A stretch of 64,000 nucleotides of DNA. It comes from Pigmentiphaga litoralis. Lineage in GTDB: Bacteria > Pseudomonadota > Gammaproteobacteria > Burkholderiales > Burkholderiaceae_B. The position numbers were made by a program, and so were the translations under genes. Within the stretch, counting starts at the first letter, position 1. Each line of letters opens with the position of its first letter. Under the pieces are notes generated by a model. That model was given only the letters and a program-made list of their open reading frames with translations, was not told where the DNA came from and did not search any database. The stretch lies in the NCBI RefSeq assembly GCF_013408655.1, contig NZ_JACCBP010000001.1, forward strand, positions 744,001-808,000, in the 5' to 3' direction. This document shows positions 8,948 to 17,799 of the stretch, one piece after another.

Positions 8948-9511
8948 ATGGTCATGACTCTTCCCCGTTTTCCGCGCGTCGTTCGTACGCTCGCTTCCGC
9001 TGCCGCTGTTGGCGCGCTCATGTCGGCGTGCGCCATGCTTCCTTCACAGATGGCCGTGCCGGCCAGTGCATCCGGCCCGGACCTGGACGCGCTGTTTGTC
9101 AGCCGTGCCGCCCAGACTGACGTGATGGAGGTCACCGCCAGCCGGATGGCGCTGCAGCGCGCCACGCGCCCGGAAGTGCGCCAGTACGCGCAGAGCATGA
9201 TCAACGACCACACCCGGACAAGCTCGGAACTGCAGCAGATCGCGTCGCAGATCGGCATGCCGGTGGATGCCCGTCCGACTGCCATGGATGAAAAGAAGAT
9301 GACGGCGCTGTCGGCCGCGCAGGGCGAAGCTTTCGACAAGGCCTATGTGAAGGTGGTCGGCGTACAGGCCCATACCGAGGCCGTCACGCTGTTCAAGCAG
9401 GAAGCCTCGAAAGGCTCGAACCCGGCGTTGAAGTCGTTCGCGACGCGCACGCTGCCGGCGCTGCAGCATCACCTGCAGATGGCCGAACAGCTTGAAAAGA
9501 CGGTGAACTGA
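8948..9511 (+). CDS. DUF4142 family lipoprotein
   Basis: A 187-residue secreted protein with a lipobox-like signal (ALMSAC near residue 26) followed by a helical DUF4142 domain, which has a ferritin-like bundle: repeated segments such as RQYAQSMINDHTRTSSELQQIA and LPALQHHLQMAEQLEKTV. Start chosen at ATG 8948, with AGGTG just upstream. A second DUF4142 gene lies at 50058. Family function is not established; members often accompany envelope and oxidative stress genes. Confidence 0.82.
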   Translation: MVMTLPRFPRVVRTLASAAAVGALMSACAMLPSQMAVPASASGPDLDALFVSRAAQTDVMEVTASRMALQRATRPEVRQYAQSMINDHTRTSSELQQIASQIGMPVDARPTAMDEKKMTALSAAQGEAFDKAYVKVVGVQAHTEAVTLFKQEASKGSNPALKSFATRTLPALQHHLQMAEQLEKTVN

Positions 9512-9546
9512 AGACCAGCTCTGCCGCCCGCAGTGGGGGCAGTGCT

Positions 9547-9587
9547 GAAAAAAAACGCCGCCGGCAGGTCCTGCCAGGCGGCGTTTT
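9547..9587. terminator. Bidirectional intrinsic terminator
   Basis: Stem AACGCCGCCGGCAGG pairs with CCTGCCAGGCGGCGTT (one bulge), flanked by a run of A on the left and T on the right, so it can serve both the DUF4142 gene (+) and the convergent hsp20 pair (-). Confidence 0.85.
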
Positions 9588-9634
9588 CATTGTGCCGACG
9601 GGTCAGCCGCCCCGTCGCCGAGCGATCCATCCGA

Positions 9635-10069
9635 TCAGGCGGTGCGCACCTCTATCTTGCGCGGCTTGGCGGCTTCCGAACGCGGAATGGTCAGCGTCAG
9701 CACGCCGTCTTTCAGCTGCGCCGAAATGCGGGACGCATCCATCTCGCGGCTCAGGCTGAAGCTGCGTTGATAGACCGGGTCGCGCAGTTCGGTGTGCAGG
9801 ATCGTGAAGCCTTCCGGTACATCGATGCGGGCTTCGCCTTCGATGAACAGACGATCGGATTCGGTGCGGATTTGCAGGCGGTCGGCCGACACGCCCGGCA
9901 GGTCGGCGATAAGGGTCACGCCGTCGGCGGTCTCATAAATGTCCATGTGCGGCATCACCGTCGAGCGGGGGCGTGACGGGGCCTGCACCTGGCTGGACCG
10001 GCGGGCATCGGTGCTGACGTTGGTGCCCTGCGTGTTCTTGGCGACGGCGATATCGGTGGTCTGAGTCAT
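9635..10069 (-). CDS. Hsp20/alpha-crystallin small heat-shock protein
   Basis: A 144-residue small heat-shock protein, an ATP-independent holdase. The alpha-crystallin core runs from about residue 40 (DIYETADGVTLIADLPGV) to the GVLTLTIPRSEA strand near the C-terminus, and KPRKIEV is the usual C-terminal tail. Two ATGs lie 6 bp apart; AGGAG sits directly against the first (10075) but 6 nt before the second (10069), so the second is chosen. Second gene of a two-hsp20 unit. Confidence 0.9.
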   Translation of the reverse strand: MTQTTDIAVAKNTQGTNVSTDARRSSQVQAPSRPRSTVMPHMDIYETADGVTLIADLPGVSADRLQIRTESDRLFIEGEARIDVPEGFTILHTELRDPVYQRSFSLSREMDASRISAQLKDGVLTLTIPRSEAAKPRKIEVRTA

Positions 10070-10127
10070 GGTCATCTCCTGGATTCAACAATAGGTCGTT
10101 CAATGCAGATCGATCACGTACCGGTTG

Positions 10128-10571
10128 TCATTGCACCGGGATCAGGCGCGGCTTGGACGATTCGCGCTTGCGCACCGTGATGCGCAGGCATCCATCGACG
10201 TAGCTCGCGTCGACCGCATCGGGGTCGGCGTCCTGCGGCAGTTCCACCACGCGGCGGAACGCGCCGTGGCGGCGTTCCTGGGCATACACATTCAGGCCAG
10301 CCACGTCGCGGGGGATCGCGCTCTGGCGTTCACCGGCAATGGTCAGCAAACCCTTGTCGATGGTGACTTGCAGGCTGGCTGCGTCCACACCCGGTACGAA
10401 CGCAACCAGTTCGACTGCGTCGGGTGTGCTCCCGATGTTCAACGAAGGAAAGCCGCGGCTGTAGGCCCGGATGTCGGACGAGACGCCCAGGCTGCGGAAA
10501 ATGTCGTCCATTTGCGAACGGATCGCCTCGAAGTCAGAGGCAAAATCCCGTGCGGAAGTCAGAGTGGCCAT
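10128..10571 (-). CDS. Hsp20/alpha-crystallin small heat-shock protein
   Basis: A 147-residue Hsp20 protein with an amphipathic N-terminal arm (RDFASDFEAIRSQMDDIF), the crystallin core (VELVAFVPGVDAASLQVTI, GLLTIAGER) and the DGCLRITVRKRE strand. ATG 10571 has AGGAG upstream. It is paired with a second Hsp20 gene 58 bp downstream; two-class Hsp20 pairs often co-assemble (inference here). Unlike its neighbours, its upstream region shows a sigma-32-type heat-shock promoter and no -24/-12 element. Confidence 0.9.
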   Translation of the reverse strand: MATLTSARDFASDFEAIRSQMDDIFRSLGVSSDIRAYSRGFPSLNIGSTPDAVELVAFVPGVDAASLQVTIDKGLLTIAGERQSAIPRDVAGLNVYAQERRHGAFRRVVELPQDADPDAVDASYVDGCLRITVRKRESSKPRLIPVQ

Positions 10572-10662
10572 CGTTGTTCTCCTGAAAAAGTTCACGGCGG
10601 ACATCCTGGCTGCCTGGCCGCTGCATGGTGAAGCGGCGGTGCCGGTGACGTCGTCAGTCCAA

Positions 10663-10690
10663 ATCTATTGGCTGCGCGATGGCTTTCAAG
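10663..10690 (-). promoter_or_regulatory. Sigma-32-type heat-shock promoter (hsp20 pair)
   Basis: On the minus strand CTTGAAA, then 12 nt, then CCAATAGAT, close to the RpoH consensus CTTGAAA and CCCCATNT; about 90 nt before the first hsp20 gene. Confidence 0.6.
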
Positions 10691-10711
10691 AGGGCGAAAA
10701 GCGTCCGCAAA

Positions 10712-11242
10712 TCACGTCGTTGTAAGCGACTGTAACGCGCTTGAGGGTGCGCCATGCGCGGCGCCGTCCCAGGGCAGGGCGCGGCGCAGATCGCGCTGCA
10801 GCGCCCCAAGCCGATGGCGCGGCACGAACTCGCCGATGCGCATGCGCGTCGCGCCCTGGCGCAGCCACAGTGTGGCGCTCTGGGGGTCGCTGGTGCGTTC
10901 CAGATCGACATGGACCCAGTTGCGATTGAAGACCTGACGGGTGCTGTTGCCGCCACGTTCCGCTTCGACGACCACGCTGCCGTCGTCCATCAGGGACAGC
11001 GTTTCGCCGTCGCGGGCGTGCCGCATGTAGCACAGGCCCGCGAGCGAGACGGCCAGCACATCGACCAGGCAGAACAGGGTAATGACCCACAGGCCGTAGG
11101 CCAGGGCGCCCGCGCCCAGGATGGCCAGCACGCCATCCAGGCTGGCGATCCCCGCCAGGCACTGGCCTGGGGAGACACAGCAATTGCGGCGCAGGGTCCA
11201 GCTGCGTTCGACACGGGCCTGCGAAAGAGGACTGGGCGGCAT
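10712..11242 (-). CDS. DUF2244 membrane protein
   Basis: A 176-residue protein with two adjacent membrane helices (about residues 36-75) and a cytoplasmic C-terminal domain that carries the DUF2244 hallmark NRNWVHVDLE. Start chosen at ATG 11242; an upstream GTG is possible. It follows the solitary oxidase subunit I by 54 bp, and DUF2244 genes are commonly linked to cytochrome oxidase genes in proteobacteria. Function unknown; inferred oxidase accessory. Confidence 0.8.
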   Translation of the reverse strand: MPPSPLSQARVERSWTLRRNCCVSPGQCLAGIASLDGVLAILGAGALAYGLWVITLFCLVDVLAVSLAGLCYMRHARDGETLSLMDDGSVVVEAERGGNSTRQVFNRNWVHVDLERTSDPQSATLWLRQGATRMRIGEFVPRHRLGALQRDLRRALPWDGAAHGAPSSALQSLTTT

Positions 11243-11296
11243 GGCAGACGGCTTCCGTTCAGAAAGGATCACCCGGACTGGGGCTGGCGGGCACGG

Positions 11297-12922
11297 TCAC
11301 TTTACCGTGGGCGGCGTGGCGAAGGAATGGTGGGGTGCGGGCGACGGAATCGTCCACTCGAGCCCCTGCGCGCCTTCCCACGGGCTGGAAGGCGCGGCCT
11401 CGCCTTTGCCTGCATAGCAGCGCAGCACCACATACAGGAACAACAGCTGGGACAAACCGAACCAGTATGCGCCTATCGACGCGATCTGATGAAAATCGGT
11501 GAATTGCACCGCGTAGTCGACATAGCGGCGCGGCATGCCGGCCAGACCCAGGAAGTGCATCGGGAAAAAGCTGATGTTGAACGAGATGATCGAGAACCAG
11601 AAATGGACCTTGCCCAGCCGCTCGTTGTACATGCGGCCGGTCCATTTGGGGAGCCAGTAATAGGTGCCGGCGAACAGCGCGAACAAGGACCCGGCGACCA
11701 GCACGTAATGGAAATGCGCCACGACGTAATAGGTGTCGTGCACCTGGATGTCGATCGGCGAAATGGACAGGATCAGGCCCGTGAAGCCGCCGATGGTGAA
11801 CACGAAGATGAAGCCGATCGCGAACAGCATCGGCGTCTCGAAAGTGAGGGACCCACGCCACATGGTCGCCGTCCAGTTGAAGATCTTTACCCCCGTGGGT
11901 ACCGAGATCACTGCCGTCGCATACATGAAGTACAGCTGTCCCGTGACCGGCATGCCTGTCGCGAACATGTGGTGCGCCCATACGATGAACGACAGCACCG
12001 CGATCGCCGCCACGGCGTAGACCATGGACGCGTAGCCGAACAATTCCTTGCGCGAGAAGGCAGGCACCACCGCCGAGATGATCCCGAACGCGGGCAGGAT
12101 CATGATGTAGACCTCTGGATGACCAAAGAACCAGAAGATGTGCTGGTACAGGACGGGATCACCGCCTCCGGCCGCGTTGTAGAACGACGTGCCGAAGTGG
12201 CGGTCGGTCAGCAGCATGGTGACGGCCGCGGCCAGCACCGGCATGACCGCGATCAGCAGGAAGGCGGTGATCAGCCAGGTCCAGCAGAACAGGGGCATCT
12301 TCATCAACGTCATGCCTGGCGCCCGCATGTTCAGGACCGTGACCACGATGTTGATGGCGCCCATGATGGACGAGGCGCCCATGATGTGGATGGCGAAGAT
12401 CGCCATGTCCATCCCGGGTCCCATCTGGGTCGAGAGCGGCGCGTACATCGTCCAGCCCGCCGCCGTGGCGCCCCCGGGTGAAAAGAACGACGCGGCCATG
12501 AGCATGCCGCCAGCCACCAGCAGCCAGAAGCTGAAGTTGTTCATGCGCGCGAAGGCCATGTCCGACGCGCCGATCTGCAGCGGAATCATCCAGTTCGCAA
12601 AGCCCACGAAGGCCGGCATGATCGCGCCAAAGATCATGATCAGTCCGTGCATGGTCACGAACTGGTTGTAGAGCTCGGGGCTGAAGAACTGCAGGCCGGG
12701 CTGATAGAGCTCGGTGCGGATGAAGAGGGCGAGCAGGCCACCTTCAAGCAGGGACACGAACGAGAAGATGAGATACATCGTCCCGATGTCCTTGTGGTTC
12801 GTTGCGGCCAGCCATCGCCGCCAGCCGGTCGGGACATCGTGGTCGTGATCGTGCGCGTGCGCAGGGTCGTGGGCCAGGCCGGCCGGGTGGCTGGCGCCTG
12901 AGTGAGGAAGGCTCGCGCTCAT
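11297..12922 (-). CDS. Solitary cytochrome c oxidase subunit I
   Basis: A 541-residue aa3-type subunit I with all ligands: [24 protein letters not shown] and [13 protein letters not shown]. The N-terminus is His/Asp-rich ([15 protein letters not shown]), a possible metal-binding or merely flexible tail. No subunit II or III gene is adjacent; only DUF2244 follows, so partners must come from elsewhere, possibly from the operon at 2768-6413. ATG 12922 has an AAGAGG site. It is divergent from a type II NADH dehydrogenase gene, and both have exact -24/-12 promoters. Confidence 0.92.
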   Translation of the reverse strand: MSASLPHSGASHPAGLAHDPAHAHDHDHDVPTGWRRWLAATNHKDIGTMYLIFSFVSLLEGGLLALFIRTELYQPGLQFFSPELYNQFVTMHGLIMIFGAIMPAFVGFANWMIPLQIGASDMAFARMNNFSFWLLVAGGMLMAASFFSPGGATAAGWTMYAPLSTQMGPGMDMAIFAIHIMGASSIMGAINIVVTVLNMRAPGMTLMKMPLFCWTWLITAFLLIAVMPVLAAAVTMLLTDRHFGTSFYNAAGGGDPVLYQHIFWFFGHPEVYIMILPAFGIISAVVPAFSRKELFGYASMVYAVAAIAVLSFIVWAHHMFATGMPVTGQLYFMYATAVISVPTGVKIFNWTATMWRGSLTFETPMLFAIGFIFVFTIGGFTGLILSISPIDIQVHDTYYVVAHFHYVLVAGSLFALFAGTYYWLPKWTGRMYNERLGKVHFWFSIISFNISFFPMHFLGLAGMPRRYVDYAVQFTDFHQIASIGAYWFGLSQLLFLYVVLRCYAGKGEAAPSSPWEGAQGLEWTIPSPAPHHSFATPPTVK

Positions 12923-12974
12923 GGATTGCCTCTTGCAGGGTGGATGGAGAGTCGGGTCGCGTCGGGCGTGTTTA

Positions 12975-12988
12975 GCAATGCGTGTGCC
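12975..12988 (-). promoter_or_regulatory. Sigma-54 -24/-12 promoter (solitary oxidase subunit I)
   Basis: Minus strand GGCAC-ACGCA-TTGC, 52 nt before the start codon. Confidence 0.7.
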
Positions 12989-13116
12989 GCGCGGCGACGA
13001 TGGCCGAGGCCGGGTGACCCTGCGACCCGGCCCTATGCGGGCTTCGTGTGTCTTCGCGTTTTCGCATGAGCGAGGCTTGTTCATCCGCAGCACGCCTTGC
13101 TGATCGCTCGCAAGGG

Positions 13117-13130
13117 GGTACGGCGCTTGC
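13117..13130 (+). promoter_or_regulatory. Sigma-54 -24/-12 promoter (NADH dehydrogenase)
   Basis: GGTAC-GGCGC-TTGC, 52 nt before the NDH-2 start. Confidence 0.7.
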
Positions 13131-13182
13131 TTGGGCTGCCACAACCATGCGGCGCGGCCGCGCAGACTTTTCAAGGACATGC

Positions 13183-14487
13183 ATGAGTGCAACTCCCCAT
13201 CGTGTAGTGATCATCGGCGGCGGCGCGGGCGGGCTGGAACTGGCCGTTCGGCTTGGCCGGCGTTTTGGCAGGGACCAGGTAACGCTGGTAGACCGCACGC
13301 CTTCCCATATCTGGAAGCCGTCGCTGCATGAAGCCGCGGCGGGCACGCTCGACATTCATCGCGAAGGCCTGTCTTACGCGATGCTGGGCCAGCACAACGG
13401 TTTTCGTTTTGTGCTGGGCGCCTTCAGCGCGCTGGACCGGGCGGCGCAGCGGGTCACCATCGCGGCGTTGAATGATGCGTCGGGCGCCGAAGTGCTGCCC
13501 GAACGGCAGCTGCCCTACGACACGCTGGTGCTGGCCGTGGGCAGTCACGGCAACTTCTTCAATACGCCGGGCGCCGAGCGTTTTGCCCTGTCACTGGATT
13601 CGACCGCGTCCGCCGAACAGTTCCGGGTCGAACTGCTGAAGGCGGTGGCGCGTGCCGATGCCAAGGCCGTGGACGGCAAGGCAGCCACGGTTCAGGTCGT
13701 GATCGTGGGTGGCGGGGCAACCGGTGTCGAGCTGGCGGCGGAACTGCACGAGGCCGGGCAGACCCTGTCGGACTATGGGTCGTCCCGGCCTGACCGGCAG
13801 GCGGAACTGCGCATGACCCTGATCGAAGGCGGACCGCGCGTTCTTGGGCCGCTGCCCGAGCGGGTGGCGGTGGCGGCCACGCAGTTGCTGACGGAGCGCG
13901 GCGTGGCGATCCACACTCAGTGCCGTGTGTCGGAGGTACGGCGTGACGCCGTCATCGCGGGCGACAAGGTCTTTCCGGCCGACCTGGTAGTGTGGGCCGC
14001 GGGCATCAAGGCGCCGGCGTTTCTGGCGACGCTGGGGTTGGCCGTGACGCCGCTGAACCAACTGGTGGTGGATGGGCAGCTGCGCACCGAAGATCCGGCG
14101 ATCTTTGCGTTCGGCGATTGCGCGGCTGCGCCGTGGGAAGGCGGTAGCAAGACGGTGCCGCCGCGGGCGCAGGCCGCGCATCAGCAATCGTCCTATCTGT
14201 ACGGACTGCTGCGCGACCGGATGCAGGGGCGTCCGATGTCGGGCAAGCCCTTCCGTTTCCGCGACTTCGGCTCGCTGGTGTCGATCGGGCATAGCGAAGG
14301 CGTGGGCAGCCTGATGGGCGGCCTGTCGGGCCCGAAGATGCAGGTGGAAGGGTGGATCGCCCGGATCATGTATGCGTCGTCGCACTGGTCGCATTACGTG
14401 ACGGTGCTGGGCCTGTGGCACGCGCTTCTGCGGGGACTGGCGCGCACCTTGAACCGGCGTTCGCAGCCGCGGGTCAAGTTGCACTGA
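13183..14487 (+). CDS. Type II NADH dehydrogenase / FAD-dependent pyridine nucleotide oxidoreductase
   Basis: A 434-residue flavoprotein that passes electrons from NADH to quinone without proton pumping. FAD-binding [14 protein letters not shown] is at residues 7-20, the NAD-binding [14 protein letters not shown] near 180, and the second FAD motif [12 protein letters not shown] near 310. The C-terminus is basic and amphipathic, suiting peripheral membrane binding. ATG 13183 follows AAGGA. Divergent from the solitary oxidase subunit I, so the pair could form a short uncoupled respiratory route (inference). Confidence 0.9.
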   Translation: MSATPHRVVIIGGGAGGLELAVRLGRRFGRDQVTLVDRTPSHIWKPSLHEAAAGTLDIHREGLSYAMLGQHNGFRFVLGAFSALDRAAQRVTIAALNDASGAEVLPERQLPYDTLVLAVGSHGNFFNTPGAERFALSLDSTASAEQFRVELLKAVARADAKAVDGKAATVQVVIVGGGATGVELAAELHEAGQTLSDYGSSRPDRQAELRMTLIEGGPRVLGPLPERVAVAATQLLTERGVAIHTQCRVSEVRRDAVIAGDKVFPADLVVWAAGIKAPAFLATLGLAVTPLNQLVVDGQLRTEDPAIFAFGDCAAAPWEGGSKTVPPRAQAAHQQSSYLYGLLRDRMQGRPMSGKPFRFRDFGSLVSIGHSEGVGSLMGGLSGPKMQVEGWIARIMYASSHWSHYVTVLGLWHALLRGLARTLNRRSQPRVKLH

Positions 14488-14952
14488 TCACGCAGGCTTC
14501 GCGACCATCAGCCAGAAGATCGCCAGGAAGCAGAACAGGGCCGGCACGCCCAGCGCCACCCACCATTTGAAGGCCTTCCAGTACGCGGCGGGCAGCGGCA
14601 CGCTGGCCCGGTAGGCCAGCTGCGACAGGTCGCGCAAACGCATCTGGATGCGCACGACAGGCAGCCAGCAGGCGATCGCTATCGCATACAGCACCAGCGA
14701 TACCGCCACCCAATGCGTCGACATCGGGATGCCCATGATGTGCAGCAGATAAAAGCCCGTGACCGGTTGCAGGATGGCGGTCGTGGCGGTAAAGATCCAG
14801 TCGGCGATGACCACGTAGCGCGTCACGATGGCGATCGCGCGCACGTCCCGGTGCAGGGTCACGAAGAACAGGTAGAAGGCCGACCCCACCCCGGTCCCGA
14901 ACAGAAAGGTGGACGACAGGATGTGCAGCCATTTGACGATCAGGTAGTCCAT
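14488..14952 (-). CDS. DUF2269 integral membrane protein
   Basis: A 154-residue protein with about four helices and the family start KWLHILSSTFLFGTGVGSAFYL, containing the conserved His. Its start lies 13 bp inside the end of the epimerase gene, so the two are translationally coupled. Its stop abuts the stop of the convergent NADH dehydrogenase gene. Function unknown; pairing with a DoxX-containing epimerase suggests a membrane redox role (inference). Confidence 0.85.
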   Translation of the reverse strand: MDYLIVKWLHILSSTFLFGTGVGSAFYLFFVTLHRDVRAIAIVTRYVVIADWIFTATTAILQPVTGFYLLHIMGIPMSTHWVAVSLVLYAIAIACWLPVVRIQMRLRDLSQLAYRASVPLPAAYWKAFKWWVALGVPALFCFLAIFWLMVAKPA

Positions 14953-16286
14953 CGGGTCGCGCCTTGTTCGGGTAGGGGGTCTTCAAGCTGATACAGCAGC
15001 AACAGTGCCGCCAGCATGGGCAGGTTCTTGAGGATCGGGCCGTAGGGATGCAGCCAGAACTCGGGCAGCCATACGGTGATGACCACGGTATAGAACGCAA
15101 TCAGGCCGAACTGCACCACCCACAGCAACTGGCGCCTGCCGCCGCGCAGCGTGAAGATCAGCAGGCCAAGGATCAGGTCGACCAAGGCTGCGCTGTATAG
15201 CAGCACGCGGGCGAAGTCGCCCTCGGCGCCCAACCGTGCCAACAGGGCCAGGCTGTCTGCCTCCGGATACAGGCCGAAGGACACCATGCCCGTCCAGATC
15301 CAGACCAGCGCAATGGCGATACGCAGGCAGGGCAGGGCCCAGTTCAGCGACGACTGGATGCGGACGGCGGGGGCGGTGCGCGCGGGGATGAACTGATCGG
15401 CGCCGCGCGGGGCGCGACCCAGCAGACGGGTGATGGAAGTGGGGTCGCCCACATTGCCGCGTTCCAGCATGTCCAGCGTATCGGCGTCCAGCAGGCTGCC
15501 GGGCAGTCGTCCGGCCAGTCCGGCTACCGTCCGCAGCAGGGACACCGGCAAGGGGACCACGGGCGCCGCCGGCGTGATGCGCATGGCCCGTCGCAGCGTC
15601 GCGAGATAGTCCCTGAGCGTGACGGGCGACGGTCCGACCAGGGGAACCACCTGCGACCCGGGGGGCTGTGACGGGGCTGCCGATTCGATCAGCGCCACGA
15701 TCGCATCGATGGCGTCGGCTAAGTGGACCGGCTGGATCTGCTGCCTGCCGCCGCCTGGCAGCGCCAGCACCGGCAGACTGGCTAGGGTGTCGAACAGGCG
15801 CGCACTGGCGCCGCCCGGGCCATAGACCAATGAAGGCTGCACGACCACGCTGTCGATCGGCAGACGCATCAGGTAGGCGTCGGCGCTGCGTTTGCTCAGG
15901 TGGTAGGCGCTTTGTGCGCCGTTGTCCGCACCCAGGGCGGAGATCTGGATCACCCGGCGCACGCCGGCCAGCACGCATGCGTCGAATAGCGCGATCGGGG
16001 CATCGACATGCAGTGCACTGAAGGTTTGCGTGCCGTGTTCCTGCAGGATGCCGACGGTGTTCACGACCACATCCACGCCGTCCAGTGCCGACCGCCATGC
16101 TTGAGGCGGCGGGCGATCGGCAAAGTCCAGGGGAAAGGTGCGAACGCGGGAGTCGGGCTGACCGGCTGACGGGCCGGGCAGTGGCGACCCGCGTCGCGGG
16201 CAGATGAGCGTGTGGCCACGGGCGAGCAACGCGGTGGCCAGGGCTTTGCCAATAAAGCCATTGGCGCCGGTCAGAAGTAGGTGCAA
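14940..16286 (-). CDS. NAD(P)-dependent epimerase/dehydratase with C-terminal DoxX-like membrane domain
   Basis: A 448-residue fusion. Residues 1-300 are a short-chain dehydrogenase fold of the atypical NDUFA9-like type, with the NAD-binding LLLTGANGFIGKALA at residues 3-17 and YHLSKRSAD as the YxxxK site. The last 130 residues hold four helices of the DoxX type. Start is TTG 16286, chosen because GAGGG precedes it and the Rossmann motif begins immediately; no ATG fits. An exact -24/-12 element lies 64 nt upstream. Substrate unknown. Confidence 0.82.
   Translation of the reverse strand: MHLLLTGANGFIGKALATALLARGHTLICPRRGSPLPGPSAGQPDSRVRTFPLDFADRPPPQAWRSALDGVDVVVNTVGILQEHGTQTFSALHVDAPIALFDACVLAGVRRVIQISALGADNGAQSAYHLSKRSADAYLMRLPIDSVVVQPSLVYGPGGASARLFDTLASLPVLALPGGGRQQIQPVHLADAIDAIVALIESAAPSQPPGSQVVPLVGPSPVTLRDYLATLRRAMRITPAAPVVPLPVSLLRTVAGLAGRLPGSLLDADTLDMLERGNVGDPTSITRLLGRAPRGADQFIPARTAPAVRIQSSLNWALPCLRIAIALVWIWTGMVSFGLYPEADSLALLARLGAEGDFARVLLYSAALVDLILGLLIFTLRGGRRQLLWVVQFGLIAFYTVVITVWLPEFWLHPYGPILKNLPMLAALLLLYQLEDPLPEQGATRWTT
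16011..16020. repeat. Palindrome CAGTGCACTG, copy 3
   Basis: Inside the epimerase gene, read in frame as Ser-Ala-Leu. Confidence 0.7.
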
Positions 16287-16350
16287 GCGCAGAACCCTCG
16301 GGAAATGCGGCGTTCGATCGGAAGCGAACACGCGGCGCGCTTGTTGCTGA

Positions 16351-16364
16351 GCAACCTTCATACC
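16351..16364 (-). promoter_or_regulatory. Sigma-54 -24/-12 promoter (epimerase-DUF2269)
   Basis: Minus strand GGTAT-GAAGG-TTGC, 64 nt before the TTG start. Confidence 0.65.
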
Positions 16365-16441
16365 CAGCAGGATGGCCGGCGTCTATGCCGCCTTTGGCGT
16401 CGGGCTGGGCCTGGCCAGCTGGTGGTTGCATCGGCGCTAGC

Positions 16442-16455
16442 GGCACGGCGCTTGC
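16442..16455 (+). promoter_or_regulatory. Sigma-54 -24/-12 promoter (96-residue protein and LLM gene)
   Basis: GGCAC-GGCGC-TTGC, 70 nt before the start at 16526. Confidence 0.7.
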
Positions 16456-16525
16456 TCGGCATTGGGAGTCTGCCGCGTGCGCCGGGGAGTGCAAGCGCGC
16501 AGCGTTGCATAAGGAAAGCCACGCC

Positions 16526-16816
16526 ATGTTTGAACCAAGAAACTCCACCGTGTCGGACGAGGACCTGCTTCGTCTGCTCGAATCGCTCACGCACAACGAA
16601 ACTTCGGCGTTCGGTCCCGTTGTGTTCGATCCCCGCAATCCGGTCCACCGCGAGGCGGTCAACCGCGGGCTGGCCGTTGCGCGCCCCTGGCCGCTGGTGC
16701 TCAAGCACGACAGCGAGCGGCAGTGTCTGCTGGTCAACGTCACGACCGGCTGGCAATGGATGCGATCGCATCGGCCAGCCAGCCACCATCACGCTTCCAT
16801 GGAGCGCAGGCAATGA
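16526..16816 (+). CDS. Hypothetical 96-residue protein
   Basis: Not recognised. It starts at ATG 16526 behind an AAGGAAAG site and ends in an ATGA overlap with the flavoprotein gene, so it is probably translated. The N-terminal third is acidic and helical (SDEDLLRLLESLTHNE); the rest is mixed with a His-rich tail (SHHHASMERRQ). No signal peptide or membrane helix. Cotranscribed with the LLM gene and likely under the same -24/-12 promoter. Confidence 0.65.
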   Translation: MFEPRNSTVSDEDLLRLLESLTHNETSAFGPVVFDPRNPVHREAVNRGLAVARPWPLVLKHDSERQCLLVNVTTGWQWMRSHRPASHHHASMERRQ

Positions 16817-17799
16817 AGTTTGGCTACCACGCATCGCACGAACAATTCAGCCCGCAGGACCTGCTGGCGCATGCGGTGCATGCCGAAGCCGCCGGCTTCG
16901 ACTGCGTCATGTCGTCCGACCACATCGCACCGTGGAGCCGGCGCCAGGGCCAGTCGGGCTTTGCGTGGGCCTGGCTGGGCGCGGCCATGCAGGCGACGAC
17001 CTTGCCCTTCGGCATGATCACCGTGCCGGGCGGGTGGCGCTATCACCCGGCCATCACGGCCCAGGCGGCGGCCACGCTGGCGTCGATGTTTCCGTCGCGG
17101 TTCCAGTGGATGGCGCTGGGCAGCGGCCAGGCGCTGGGCGAGCACATCACCGGGGACCGTTGGCCTGCCAAGGCGGAGCGCAACGCACGGCTGGAGGCCG
17201 CCGCGGGCATCATCCGCGAATTGTGGACGGGCGCAACGGTCAGCCGCGACGGTCCGATCCGGGTGGATGAAGCGACGCTGTACACCTTGCCCGACACGCC
17301 GCCGCGCCTGATGGGCGCCGCATTGACACCTGCCACCGCGCGCCGGGTGGCAGCCTGGGCCGATGGTCTCATCACCGTCAACCAGCCGTTGGCCGACGTG
17401 GCCGCCATCGTCCAGGCGTTTCGGGAAGGCGGCGGTGAAGGCAAGCCCATGGCGCTGCAGGTGCATGTGTCCTACGCACGCACCGATGCCCTGGCGCGTG
17501 ACCATGCGTTCGATCAGTGGCGGTCCAACACGCTCGGGGCGGCGGCGTCGGAGACGCTGCGCACCCCCGATGAATTCGATGCCGCGAGCCGTTACGTCCG
17601 GCCCGAAGATCTGGACGATCACGTGCTGATCTCTGCCGACGTCGGCCGGCAGGCCGACTGGCTGGCAGAGTACGCCGCGCTCGGCTTCGAGGAAATCCTG
17701 CTCCACAATGTGGGCCGCAATCAGCGGGAATTCATCGATGTGTTCGGCGAGCAATTGCGGCCGGCGCTGGACCGCGCCGTATCGGGCTCGGCGTCCTGA
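16813..17799 (+). CDS. LLM class flavin-dependent oxidoreductase
   Basis: A 328-residue luciferase-like (bacterial TIM-barrel) flavoprotein. Family features: KFGYHASHEQFSP at the start, the strand-end SSDHIAPW, and the GSGQALGEHI loop near residue 98. It most resembles the subgroup related to F420-dependent glucose-6-phosphate dehydrogenases that are found in organisms lacking F420, so FMN is the probable cofactor. Substrate unknown. Its 3' end overlaps the convergent SIR2-like remnant by about 78 bp. Confidence 0.82.
   Translation: MKFGYHASHEQFSPQDLLAHAVHAEAAGFDCVMSSDHIAPWSRRQGQSGFAWAWLGAAMQATTLPFGMITVPGGWRYHPAITAQAAATLASMFPSRFQWMALGSGQALGEHITGDRWPAKAERNARLEAAAGIIRELWTGATVSRDGPIRVDEATLYTLPDTPPRLMGAALTPATARRVAAWADGLITVNQPLADVAAIVQAFREGGGEGKPMALQVHVSYARTDALARDHAFDQWRSNTLGAAASETLRTPDEFDAASRYVRPEDLDDHVLISADVGRQADWLAEYAALGFEEILLHNVGRNQREFIDVFGEQLRPALDRAVSGSAS

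Noticed and set aside
12000..12500. Long plus-strand frame through the solitary oxidase subunit I
   Set aside because: Antisense of conserved heme-ligand segments; composition is His/Arg-rich, as expected from complementing membrane-helix codons.
16372..16440. 22-codon frame ending in GLASWWLHRR, possible micro-membrane protein
   Set aside because: Lies between two divergent promoters and ends just before the -24 element; weak start signal and no independent support. It may be a remnant tail of an older gene.
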